Shown here: piece after piece, positions 1-6,513 of the stretch
Layout: each line of letters begins with the position of its first letter
Position numbering within the stretch: the stretch's first letter is position 1
NCBI GenBank assembly: GCA_003562535.1
Contig: PWUP01000170.1
Location: forward strand, 1-6,738
Source: Gammaproteobacteria bacterium
GTDB taxonomy: Bacteria; Pseudomonadota; Gammaproteobacteria; Competibacterales; Competibacteraceae
Reading direction: 5' to 3'
Length of the DNA stretch: 6,738 nucleotides
The notes under the pieces: model-generated
The model's input: the letters and a program-made list of their open reading frames with translations, nothing else
What the model was told of the DNA's origin: nothing
Database searches by the model: none
Made by a program: the position numbers and the translations under genes

Positions 1-195
1 CGGGGTGCCGAGTATGGCATGTGGGCCGATATGATTATCGGCACCCAGGCTCATCGGGCCTTGCAGCACGGCATGGGCTCCGATGTGACAACCGGAGCCA
101 ATGTCAACCCCGGCACCAATGCAGGCATAAGCGTCGATATGCACGTCTGCACCGAGCTGGGCGTTGGGGTCAATGGTCGCAGTAGGATGAATCAT
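1..195 (-). CDS. lpxA: LpxA-like UDP-N-acetylglucosamine acyltransferase, N-terminal part (3' end outside window)
   Basis: The 65 visible residues start MIHPTATIDPNAQLGADV and carry repeated [LIV]-G-x4 hexapeptide units (IGAGVD, IGSGCH, IGAHAV, LGADNH, IGPHAI), the signature of a left-handed beta-helix acyltransferase. The HPTA(T/I)-IDP-A-LGA opening and a segment ending in IGPHAILGTP resemble the N-terminus of LpxA, the cytoplasmic enzyme that adds a 3-hydroxyacyl chain to UDP-GlcNAc in the first step of lipid A synthesis. The catalytic His region lies beyond the edge, so another hexapeptide acyltransferase remains possible. The ATG at 195 is the natural start; no strong Shine-Dalgarno is visible. 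It follows the 92-residue membrane protein by 31 bases on the same strand and probably shares its transcript. The canonical lpxA sits in a fabZ-lpxA-lpxB cluster, so this may be a second, photosynthesis-linked copy. That is inference. Confidence 0.72.
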   Translation of the reverse strand, partial: MIHPTATIDPNAQLGADVHIDAYACIGAGVDIGSGCHIGAHAVLQGPMSLGADNHIGPHAILGTP

Positions 196-226
196 TGTCG
201 TTCAAGCGGGCGCTATGATCCAACCA

Positions 227-505
227 CTAAATTTTCTCCCTACGCCAACGGCTGTTGAAGTCCATGATATGCGCCAGCAAGGCTGCTACTAGGGCCAACG
301 CAATCCACTGCCAACTGGCGCCGACCAGTGCTAGCCGTAGCGCCACTAATAAACATACCCCAGACAATAGATTGCCGAGTAACCCAGGCAGGGGAATACC
401 GTGCCAATTACGGAAAAACACCAATAATGCGGCCTCCGCTACGACAAAGGCTATAATCAAGTCGATAATTTGGCCGCTGCTGAACAGTTCATCTATGGTG
501 ATCAT
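227..505 (-). CDS. Small three-helix membrane protein of unknown function, downstream of bchP
   Basis: This is a 92-residue protein I do not recognise. It has a short polar N-terminus (MITIDELFSSGQ) and three apparent membrane helices at about residues 12-31, 40-62 and 66-82. A conserved-looking FRNWHGIPLP loop lies between helices 1 and 2, and the tail is basic (RWRREK). The positive charge at the C-terminus and in the first loop gives no unambiguous orientation. The start ATG lies six bases after the bchP stop, with a weak AGGG about 11 bases upstream of it inside the bchP tail, which suggests coupled translation. The position between bchP and an lpxA-like gene suggests a role in the photosynthetic membrane, but this rests on location only. 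In several alphaproteobacterial clusters the gene after bchP is an idi-type isomerase; this protein is not that. The reading frame is well supported by spacing and hydrophobic pattern, while its function is unknown. Confidence 0.8.
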   Translation of the reverse strand: MITIDELFSSGQIIDLIIAFVVAEAALLVFFRNWHGIPLPGLLGNLLSGVCLLVALRLALVGASWQWIALALVAALLAHIMDFNSRWRREKI

Positions 506-511
506 GATGAG

Positions 512-1699
512 TTAAACCCTGGCCAGACCCAGTAAATGCGCCATGTCTTTGAAGAAGATGCGGATGTGGGCTAAAGGCTTAGCGCGCACTAATTTTTTAT
601 GCATATAGGCTTGCCAAGTCAGCTGCTGCACATCCGGGTCGCGGCAAATGCTGACAAAGCGTTCACGACGCTTATCGCTGGAATACCAAAAACGCTGCAA
701 AATCCCGAGAATAAAGAACACTCGACCATGCGCTTTCATGAAGCGCTTACGGGCATGTTTTAAAGCCTTGGCCTTGCCTGTAACGAGTAACTCGTTCACC
801 GCTTCGGCGGCCAGTTGACCACCGTACATGGCGTAGTAAATCCCCTCGCCAGAAGCCGGTGCCACGACGCCTGCGGCATCCCCAGCCAGCACCACATCAC
901 GGCCATTATCCCAACACTTCAGCGGCCGCAAGGGAATCGGCGCACCTTCATGGCGCAGAGTCGTGGTCTTATCCAGCCCAGTATCAACTCTTAAGGTATT
1001 GACCGCATTGCGCAGAGAAAACCCCTTATTGGCCGAACCAACGCCGATGCTGGTGGTTTTACCGTGGGGAAAAATCCAAGCGTAGAAATCCGGCGACAAC
1101 CGCCCTTGATAATACACATCGCAGCGACTGGCATCGAAATTAGCATCGGGCGTGTCTGGAGATTCAATAATCTCATGGTAAGCAAACACAAAGGGCATTT
1201 TGTCGGCACCGGGGATGCACTGTTGCGCGACCTTGGATTTTGCCCCATCGGCACCGATGACCGCACGGGTGCGCACCGTTTGTGTCTCGCCGGAGGAGTC
1301 CTGAAACTGTACCGTCGTCACCCCGTCGGCATCCCGATCCACCCGCTCAAAAGTACCGGTTTGACGCTCAGCGCCGGTTGTGACCGCCCGTTGCCGCAGC
1401 CATTCATCAAACGTATCCCGATCCACCATGCCGACATAGCCGCCCTCGATGGGCATATCAACAGCTTGGTTGGCCGGGGATACCATGCGGGCCGAACTGA
1501 TCCGCGCCACAATCAACGAGTCAGGAATGGCGAAATCTTCGATCAGCCGTGGTGGAATCGCTCCACCGCAGGGCTTGATGCGCCCGTCGCGGTCGAGCAA
1601 TAACACGCTGCGTCCACTGCGAGCAAGCTCGGTGGCAGCGGTCGAACCGGCCGGCCCACCGCCGACCACAACTGCATCATACATCTTAGCGTTAACCAT
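512..1699 (-). CDS. bchP: Geranylgeranyl reductase BchP
   Basis: BchP reduces three double bonds of the geranylgeranyl tail using NADPH, giving the phytyl tail of bacteriochlorophyll a (and possibly free geranylgeranyl diphosphate). The 395-residue length fits the family. The N-terminus has the FAD-binding Rossmann motif (YDAVVVGGGPAGSTAA, glycines at 13-15 and 18), with an acidic end of the second strand (LLLDRDGR, 33-40) and the KPCGGAIPP block (42-50) typical of this reductase group. The second FAD motif is GDAAG at 273-277, followed by PASGEGIYYAMYGG. The C-terminal part is rich in Arg and Lys and has hydrophobic segments, consistent with a membrane-associated enzyme. ATG at 1699 is used here. 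A second ATG five codons later (1684) leaves MYDAVVVGG and is equally possible; neither has a clear Shine-Dalgarno. The start is seven bases from the stop of the upstream carrier gene. The product call is secure; other GG reductases (ChlP, archaeal types) are less likely given the bchG context. Confidence 0.95.
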   Translation of the reverse strand: MVNAKMYDAVVVGGGPAGSTAATELARSGRSVLLLDRDGRIKPCGGAIPPRLIEDFAIPDSLIVARISSARMVSPANQAVDMPIEGGYVGMVDRDTFDEWLRQRAVTTGAERQTGTFERVDRDADGVTTVQFQDSSGETQTVRTRAVIGADGAKSKVAQQCIPGADKMPFVFAYHEIIESPDTPDANFDASRCDVYYQGRLSPDFYAWIFPHGKTTSIGVGSANKGFSLRNAVNTLRVDTGLDKTTTLRHEGAPIPLRPLKCWDNGRDVVLAGDAAGVVAPASGEGIYYAMYGGQLAAEAVNELLVTGKAKALKHARKRFMKAHGRVFFILGILQRFWYSSDKRRERFVSICRDPDVQQLTWQAYMHKKLVRAKPLAHIRIFFKDMAHLLGLARV

Positions 1700-1706
1700 C
1701 TATACA

Positions 1707-3071
1707 CTACCGTTGGCTGGTTGAACTGACAGCAGAAACAGGCATTTCCCTAGGTGAAGTCTCACGGGCGGCGGCGGTGACCCGCGCCGCCAGCACTCCA
1801 GCGACCAGGAACAGCAACGCTTCTGCGGTAAATACTGTGGCATAAGACACTACGGGGGAATTGAACAAATAACGGGTCAAATCAATGGAAGCGGTGCCCA
1901 ACAAGCCGCCTAATCCGAACGCCAGCGCCTGAGCCGCACCCCATAAGCCCATGCGCACGCCCTCACGCCGTGCGCGTCCGGCGGCCACCAGACCCATCAT
2001 CGACCAGATGGCCGCCACAGCGAAAGCCCCCAACGCCATGCCCATCAAAAAAACCGATAAATGCAACGGCCACGCTGGCCCCACAAAACCCGCCACGGCT
2101 AGGCTGAACAAGCCAGCCGATGAGGCGATACAGCCGCCAATCATCCACGCCCGCATGGTACCGATGCGAAATACCGAGCCTCCGGCAACGGCAACCAAGA
2201 TCATGCCCAGCAAAATACCGCCGTTTTGTACCCCAGATAAGCGAGTCGATTCACCGGGGGTCAGACCGAATACGGTACCCGCGAACGGCTCAAGAATTAA
2301 ATTCTGAGCACTGAAGGCAAACATGGAGACAAACACAAACAGGGCAAAACGCCGGGCATCGGGTTCGTTCCACACCTGCTGCAAGGCTTCACGAAAACTG
2401 GGTTGTGGAGTGTGCGGGGTAGGGTGTTCAGTGGCTTGATTGGATTCGGGTTCGACTCGCTGCTGCGCGGGGGCAGGGCGCTCGACGCGCCAAATGGCGG
2501 CTAATGTCAGCAAGAATGCGCAGCCGGCCACGACAGAAGTCACAACTACTAGGCGTCCGGTGGAAAAAGGATCGAGGAATCTGCCAGCCAATAGGGTGGT
2601 GACAATAAAACCGATCAGCATCATCAGCCACACAATCGTGGCGGCTGCCGAACGGCGCTGCGCGTCTACGCGGGTCGCCAATAACACCAATAACGAAGTT
2701 CCCGCAGCCCCCACACCTAAACCAATCATGATAAAAGCGATCACGGCCAGGGCGATACCCGCTGCCGGATTGACTTCCATCCAAGCAATCGCCATAGCCG
2801 CGCCAATACCACCCAACGCCAGCACCGCCATACCGCCGATAATCCACGGCGTGCGCCGTCCACCGACATCCGAACCGTAACCCAAGCGGGGGCGAAAAAT
2901 TTGAATGGCGTAATATAAAGCCACCAGCGCACCGGGCAGCACGGCAGGCAACAGCAATTCAACAATCATGACTCGGTTGAAAGTGGACGTGGTCAATACC
3001 ACCACCGAGCCTAGGGCGGTTTGCACCAGTCCCAAGCGGATAATTCCAAGCCAGCCCAGTAGATTAGTCAA
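1707..3071 (-). CDS. BCH2/PucC-type MFS carrier (Orf428/LhaA-related)
   Basis: This 454-residue integral membrane protein has about 12 predicted helices. It belongs to the BCH/PucC/LhaA branch of the major facilitator superfamily, known in Rhodobacter as Orf428, PucC and LhaA, which help assemble light-harvesting complexes or handle (bacterio)chlorophyll. The opening (GWLGIIRLGLVQTALG, then LTTSTFNRVMIVEL) is characteristic, as are the loop YGSDVGGRRTPWI (65-77) and the EPFAGTVFGL segment after the central linker (261-270). The linker at about 197-225 is hydrophilic and rich in Pro and Glu, and the C-terminal 20 residues are polar. The start is TTG at 3071, which overlaps the bchG stop as TTGA. 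An AAGGGG Shine-Dalgarno seven bases upstream supports it, and the protein from this TTG matches the family N-terminus. The position between bchG and bchP favours the Orf428/BCH2 subgroup over PucC proper. The transported substrate is not established by sequence. Confidence 0.9.
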   Translation of the reverse strand: MTNLLGWLGIIRLGLVQTALGSVVVLTTSTFNRVMIVELLLPAVLPGALVALYYAIQIFRPRLGYGSDVGGRRTPWIIGGMAVLALGGIGAAMAIAWMEVNPAAGIALAVIAFIMIGLGVGAAGTSLLVLLATRVDAQRRSAAATIVWLMMLIGFIVTTLLAGRFLDPFSTGRLVVVTSVVAGCAFLLTLAAIWRVERPAPAQQRVEPESNQATEHPTPHTPQPSFREALQQVWNEPDARRFALFVFVSMFAFSAQNLILEPFAGTVFGLTPGESTRLSGVQNGGILLGMILVAVAGGSVFRIGTMRAWMIGGCIASSAGLFSLAVAGFVGPAWPLHLSVFLMGMALGAFAVAAIWSMMGLVAAGRARREGVRMGLWGAAQALAFGLGGLLGTASIDLTRYLFNSPVVSYATVFTAEALLFLVAGVLAARVTAAARETSPREMPVSAVSSTSQR

Positions 3072-3967
3072 CCCATCACCCCTTCTGCAGTGACCACAGG
3101 CCGCAGCGCAAAGGCAGTAATCATCATGCCCGTCACATATAGACTGACGCCGGTGGCGTTATACCACGGGGCTAATTCGCGCGGTTGACGCAGTAAGCGC
3201 GCCATTAACACCAATTGTGTGAGCAGCGACAGCATCACTGCAGCCGCATGAATGGGTCGCCCCCAGGCAAATAATAAGATCACCACCACCACTTGGGGTA
3301 CGGCCATGACCACACAGGCGACCAGACCGGCGCGTTCAACGCCCAGGCGCACCGGCAAGGAACCGACGCCCATGCGTCGATCACCCTCGACCGATTTGAA
3401 ATCGTTCAAGGTCATAATGCCATGCGCCCCGGCACTGTACAGAAAAGCGATCAGCATAATGCGCCAATCGACCATGGTGGCCCCCGCAATCATGACCGCC
3501 GCGCCCGTGACCCACGGCAGACCTTCATAGCATAAGGCCACGGCGCTGTTACCCCACCAGCCGTTTTGTTTGAGTCGCAGCGGTGGTGCACTGTACAGCC
3601 AAGCCAGCACCAAACCCAATACGGCGGCGGCCAACACCAACGGCCCCAACACCGCCGCTAATAACAACGACAGCAGCGTCCAGATAATGGCAATGTATAA
3701 GCCCCAACGACCGGGTATGCGTCCGGAGGGAATGGGGCGTTGCGGTTCGTTAATGGCATCGACATGGCGATCAAACCAATCGTTAACCGCTTGGCTGGTT
3801 GCACACACCAGCGGCCCGGCTAACACTACACCGGCGATAATAAACAGCCAGCGTTCTTGCAGGGGGAGTCCAGAGGAGACCACTCCACAACCGAAGGCCC
3901 ACATGGGCGGAAACCATGTAATCGGTTTGAGGAGTTCTAAAACGGCGGAAGGGGTTGGGTGAGCCAT
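3068..3967 (-). CDS. bchG: Bacteriochlorophyll synthase BchG
   Basis: BchG is a UbiA-superfamily prenyltransferase in the membrane. It esterifies the C-17 propionate of bacteriochlorophyllide a with geranylgeranyl diphosphate, the step just before BchP. The 299 residues match the family length and contain several membrane helices. The first Asp-rich prenyl-diphosphate/Mg2+ site is NDWFDRHVDAINEPQRPIPSG (N62, D63, D66, D70), and the second is LNDFKSVEGDRR (D189, D196). YSAPPLRLKQNGW at 125-137 is also typical of chlorophyll synthases. The ATG at 3967 lies 35 bases after the ppsR stop, with no strong Shine-Dalgarno. The stop overlaps the TTG start of the carrier, suggesting coupled synthesis. 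BchG rather than ChlG is inferred from the bacteriochlorophyll-specific neighbours. A homogentisate or haem-type prenyltransferase is unlikely because of the NEPQRPIPSG motif. Confidence 0.95.
   Translation of the reverse strand: MAHPTPSAVLELLKPITWFPPMWAFGCGVVSSGLPLQERWLFIIAGVVLAGPLVCATSQAVNDWFDRHVDAINEPQRPIPSGRIPGRWGLYIAIIWTLLSLLLAAVLGPLVLAAAVLGLVLAWLYSAPPLRLKQNGWWGNSAVALCYEGLPWVTGAAVMIAGATMVDWRIMLIAFLYSAGAHGIMTLNDFKSVEGDRRMGVGSLPVRLGVERAGLVACVVMAVPQVVVVILLFAWGRPIHAAAVMLSLLTQLVLMARLLRQPRELAPWYNATGVSLYVTGMMITAFALRPVVTAEGVMG
3079..3084 (-). promoter_or_regulatory. Ribosome binding site supporting the TTG start of the BCH2/PucC-like carrier
   Basis: AAGGGG inside the last codons of bchG lies seven bases before TTG 3071. 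It supports this rare start codon, since no ATG or GTG in the carrier frame lies near the conserved N-terminus. Confidence 0.65.
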
Positions 3968-4002
3968 GAGTTGATCAGTGTGGCAGTGGCAAGTTGTCGT
4001 TT

Positions 4003-5442
4003 TTAATTGGTGGATTTACTGTCGTCAGGCGTCAAATCGCCTAATCCGTAGCGCCGCAGCTTAACATATAAACTCTGGCGACTGAGACCGAGCAGTTCGG
4101 CGGCTGAGGCGCGATTATCGCGGGTGAGTTCTAAGGCGGCCTCAATGCACAAGCGCTCGATCATATCCGTAGTGTCGCGAACCAGCTCTTTCAGCGACAC
4201 CCGTCCGACCAGCTCAGTCATTTGCTCAACCGAGCGCGGTAGCTCACGCCCTGTAGCCAGTTGAGTGCTTAAGCGTCGGCCAATATGGCGGATCGCAAAA
4301 CCGAAGCAGGGGTGGCTGTCGTCTGGTACGGATACCGCCGAGATCTCAACCTCAGCCGCTGCACCGTATTCACCTTGTAATGTGGTCACAAACAAACGCA
4401 CCGAACCGTGCTGACGCAGATTGCTTAACAGGACATTGAAATCGACCGCAGGCCGACCTAACCACTGTTCTAAAGATTTGCCCTTGATTTGCTCTTCTGT
4501 CACCAGTTGCACCAGATCCAAAAACGCCCGATTAGCGGTCAACACCCGGCCATGTGGATCAGTCACCACAAAGGCATCGGGTAGGTTATTAATGATTGTT
4601 GATAAGTCGAGCGACGCTGGGGTGTCTGGAGGTGTTGGTTCAGTCTCAGAGGCGATCGATAGCCGTGCTAGGAAATGGGTGCTGTTGCCTTGTCGGAACA
4701 AGCTCACCGCAGCGATCAATGGACGCCGCTCAGCAGTGGCATTCAACTGAACTCGTTCTACTCGACCGGTTGCGCGGGCAGTAAACAACAGGGTTTGAAC
4801 AATTTGGCTATTATCGTCATCAAAAATATCAGTAAAAATTTTCCCGCTCAGTTGCTTGACTTGTTCTCCCAGCACATTGGCGGCTGCCGGATTAGCCTCA
4901 ATAATTTTTAAATCTGCGGCATCAATAATCAACACCGCTTCCGTAGCTAATTGGAACAACACCCGATAGCGCGTTTCCGCTTGACGCAAACGCGCATAGT
5001 CTTGCTCCATAGATTGTTGGGCTTCGATCAACCGTTGTTGCAGCGCGGCGACCGCACGCAGATCCCGCCCAATGGCAATAATCCGCTCACCGCGTCCCAC
5101 ACCAACGGTGGAATACATGATGGGTACGTCCGGACCACCCCGGCAAGAGGGATGATTAAGCTGACGCCACCGCGAAGAGGTTTTACGGTTAGCATCACGG
5201 AGCAAGCCTTCAACTTTCGGACGGCTTTCCACCGTCACGGTTTCGTTCCAATGGCGACCTAGCCAGTTATCCGCATCGACCAAGGGTAAATCGTCACTGC
5301 CGACCACCATATCTTGTACCACGCCATGGCGATCAACCACTAACGCCACATCCGCCACGGTGGCAATTAAGCGCGCCACCGTTTCGGTATCGAAATCTCT
5401 GAGCGTATTCTCAGGATTTTTAAAATGTCTGCCAGCGTCCAT
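4003..5442 (-). CDS. ppsR: PpsR/CrtJ aerobic repressor of photosynthesis genes
   Basis: PpsR/CrtJ binds TGT-N12-ACA and represses bch, crt and light-harvesting genes under oxygen. The protein has 479 residues from the ATG at 5442, close to the usual 465-470. Order: N-terminal PAS-like domain (about 15-120), the glutamine-rich linker helix (about 125-163, with the stretch ALQQRLIEAQQSMEQDYARL), PAS1 (about 160-264), PAS2 (about 279-389), and a C-terminal Fis-type helix-turn-helix (about 443-466, RASAAELLGLSRQSLYVKLR). Cysteine 432 in ERLCIEAALEL matches the redox-reactive Cys of the family (Cys424 in R. sphaeroides, Cys420 in R. capsulatus). No cysteine lies near the end of PAS1, where the partner (251/249) sits; the others are Cys100 and Cys379. 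An upstream TTG at 5463 would add seven residues and overlap the aerR stop. I prefer the ATG because family homology begins only well after it, although neither start has a good Shine-Dalgarno. Confidence 0.95.
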   Translation of the reverse strand: MDAGRHFKNPENTLRDFDTETVARLIATVADVALVVDRHGVVQDMVVGSDDLPLVDADNWLGRHWNETVTVESRPKVEGLLRDANRKTSSRWRQLNHPSCRGGPDVPIMYSTVGVGRGERIIAIGRDLRAVAALQQRLIEAQQSMEQDYARLRQAETRYRVLFQLATEAVLIIDAADLKIIEANPAAANVLGEQVKQLSGKIFTDIFDDDNSQIVQTLLFTARATGRVERVQLNATAERRPLIAAVSLFRQGNSTHFLARLSIASETEPTPPDTPASLDLSTIINNLPDAFVVTDPHGRVLTANRAFLDLVQLVTEEQIKGKSLEQWLGRPAVDFNVLLSNLRQHGSVRLFVTTLQGEYGAAAEVEISAVSVPDDSHPCFGFAIRHIGRRLSTQLATGRELPRSVEQMTELVGRVSLKELVRDTTDMIERLCIEAALELTRDNRASAAELLGLSRQSLYVKLRRYGLGDLTPDDSKSTN

Positions 5443-5459
5443 ACGCGGATCGCAGTGTG

Positions 5460-6332
5460 TCAAAGAGTAATTGAGTCATCAATTTTTAGTAAAGCTAAAA
5501 GATTTTCCGCTTGCAGCGTTGCTTGCCGACCATCAGTGGCGGTAGCATCGGCTCCCACTCGGGCGACTAGCCCGGGATACTCATTAAATAATTGGCCTCC
5601 GACCATAATACCCACCGAACGGTTGCGTGATGTCCGCCGCACGGTGCGGATACTGGCCGCTAGGGCCTCAATATGCCGCTCACAACTCAAAGAAAACCCA
5701 ACCAATGCAAACCATTGGTCTCGCACAACGGCGGCTAAATCGTGATCGTCGCGAATGCAGTCGCTGCACACATCCCAACCGGCACGCCGGAAAAAATCAG
5801 TAACCATAGCCAGCCCAAAAGTGTGCTGCTCACCGGGCACAGGGATGATCAGCGCACAGCGCTTTTGCCGTTGGCTGTCGTTGCCATAATGCCACAGCAT
5901 GGGTTCCAGTTCGCGTAACACCCGATGCAACTGACATAACCCTAAGGTGACTTGAGTGAAATCGCATAAATCGTCATTCCAGAGATCACCTAAACGCCGA
6001 GCGGTTGGTGCCAGTAAATTCAAACAAATCAGTTCTAAAGAAACCCCTTGGGCGCGCAGGTCTTCGACATAGCTCATGGCCATAGTAAAATCACTGGATA
6101 ACACAAGACCTGTGAATTCCACCACATTTTTTGAACTCGTCATGGCGGGCGCGGCGTGCATGGGCGGTCGGTGAGGCGGCGCTCGCCAAGCCAGCATCAA
6201 TCGAGGTATGATCTCACCCTCTATAGCGCATACGAGCTGATTAATCTGTTGCTGTGATTCACCACGCACACCATCGGCCACCTGATTTTGGGGTTTACCT
6301 TGTCCAGTGTAAGCTTGGGTAGAGCTAGACAT
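5460..6332 (-). CDS. aerR: AerR/PpaA cobalamin-binding antirepressor of PpsR
   Basis: AerR (PpaA in Rhodobacter sphaeroides) is a cytoplasmic regulator that binds PpsR/CrtJ and, with cobalamin as light-sensing cofactor, counters its repression. The 290 residues show a helical part with LGDLWNDDLCDFTQVTLGLCQLHRV (114-138), which corresponds to the four-helix cap of B12-binding regulators (Trp118). A Rossmann-like B12-binding domain follows: IIPVPGEQHTFG at 162-173 carries the E-x-H-x-x-G form of the cobalamin motif with His170 as the likely axial ligand, then VGG at 244-246 and GADATATDG at 260-268. It sits directly upstream of ppsR, the usual arrangement. ATG at 6332 is chosen because GAGGA lies seven bases upstream; a GTG at 6386 would add 18 residues without family-like sequence. 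R. capsulatus makes long and short AerR forms from alternative starts; internal ATGs here (codons 46, 58, 64) lack clear Shine-Dalgarno sequences. The family (SCHIC/B12) is confident; whether it binds cobalamin, haem or both is not shown. Confidence 0.93.
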   Translation of the reverse strand: MSSSTQAYTGQGKPQNQVADGVRGESQQQINQLVCAIEGEIIPRLMLAWRAPPHRPPMHAAPAMTSSKNVVEFTGLVLSSDFTMAMSYVEDLRAQGVSLELICLNLLAPTARRLGDLWNDDLCDFTQVTLGLCQLHRVLRELEPMLWHYGNDSQRQKRCALIIPVPGEQHTFGLAMVTDFFRRAGWDVCSDCIRDDHDLAAVVRDQWFALVGFSLSCERHIEALAASIRTVRRTSRNRSVGIMVGGQLFNEYPGLVARVGADATATDGRQATLQAENLLALLKIDDSITL

Positions 6333-6339
6333 TATGATT

Positions 6340-6344
6340 TCCTC
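6340..6344 (-). promoter_or_regulatory. aerR ribosome binding site
   Basis: GAGGA seven bases before ATG 6332 is the strongest Shine-Dalgarno on the minus strand near this gene. It decides the start against the upstream GTG at 6386. Confidence 0.7.
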
Positions 6345-6369
6345 ACCATTCCACAATAATGCAGCGGGT

Positions 6370-6413
6370 GGTTGAGACCCGTACACACGAGCCGCTCGTT
6401 TGAGTCTCGAACC
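6370..6413 (-). other. Stem-loop structure in the aerR leader
   Basis: The arms GGTTGAGAC (6370-6378) and GTCTC-G-AACC (6404-6413) pair over nine positions with one bulged G. They enclose a smaller hairpin ACGAG-CCG-CTCGT (6387-6399). In the predicted aerR transcript this would form a two-tier stem upstream of the ribosome binding site. There is no U-tract after it, so it does not look like an intrinsic terminator. I see no cobalamin riboswitch core in the leader. Confidence 0.5.
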
Positions 6414-6457
6414 TAATGGGCGTCAGTCTAACAAGACACCAAGGACTTTCTATAGTA

Positions 6458-6485
6458 ATTGTCCATTAAATTTTACTCTTGTCAA
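6458..6485 (-). promoter_or_regulatory. Candidate promoter of the aerR-ppsR operon
   Basis: On the minus strand TTGACA (6485 to 6480) is a perfect -35 box, and GACAAT (6463 to 6458) is a four-of-six -10 box after a 16-base spacer. It would give an aerR leader of about 120 bases. The -35 box overlaps the middle PpsR-like site and the -10 box overlaps the left one, consistent with autoregulation. A better -10 (TACTAT at 6457 to 6452) exists but is 22 bases from this -35, so the exact start is uncertain. Confidence 0.45.
6460..6477. promoter_or_regulatory. PpsR-like operator, left site
   Basis: TGT-N12-ACT matches the PpsR/CrtJ palindrome TGT-N12-ACA at five of six defining bases. It overlaps the candidate aerR -10 box. 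The centre is AT rich and has weak dyad symmetry, so alone it would be a poor call; its value comes from the array of three. Confidence 0.4.
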
Positions 6486-6497
6486 TCGTAATTTACG
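6480..6497. promoter_or_regulatory. PpsR-like operator, middle site
   Basis: TGT-N12-ACG, with arms TGTCAAT and ATTTACG, is an imperfect palindrome matching the extended form TGTCA-N8-TGACA in most positions. It starts 20 bases after the left site and covers the minus-strand TTGACA of the candidate aerR promoter. Confidence 0.5.
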
Positions 6498-6513
6498 TCT
6501 AGTCTTGTTGACA
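6496..6513. promoter_or_regulatory. PpsR-like operator, right site over the bchF -35 box
   Basis: CGT-N12-ACA has the right arm TGACA in perfect form and the left arm CGTCT with the first base changed. It shares two bases with the middle site and fully covers the bchF -35 box TTGACA, a common placement for CrtJ/PpsR repression. Confidence 0.5.

Noticed and set aside
1064..1603. A 179-codon plus-strand reading frame opposite bchP
   Set aside because: It lies wholly inside the conserved bchP gene on the other strand, has no ribosome binding site, and its product shows no recognisable family pattern.
2440..2880. A 146-codon plus-strand reading frame, and a 139-codon minus-strand frame at about 2428-2847, inside the carrier gene
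   Set aside because: Both are out-of-frame shadows of the carrier gene. They are low-complexity translations, while the carrier frame matches its family throughout.
3968..4002. A terminator between ppsR and bchG
   Set aside because: The 35-base gap has no GC-rich inverted repeat followed by a U-tract, so read-through is expected.
6395..6420. GGTTCGAGACTC on the minus strand, resembling a tRNA T-arm
   Set aside because: The flanking stem pairs poorly and no acceptor, D or anticodon arms are present. It is better explained as one arm of the leader stem.
6333..6457. A cobalamin riboswitch in the leader of aerR
   Set aside because: I find no B12-box-like core, and the leader is shorter than usual for this class.
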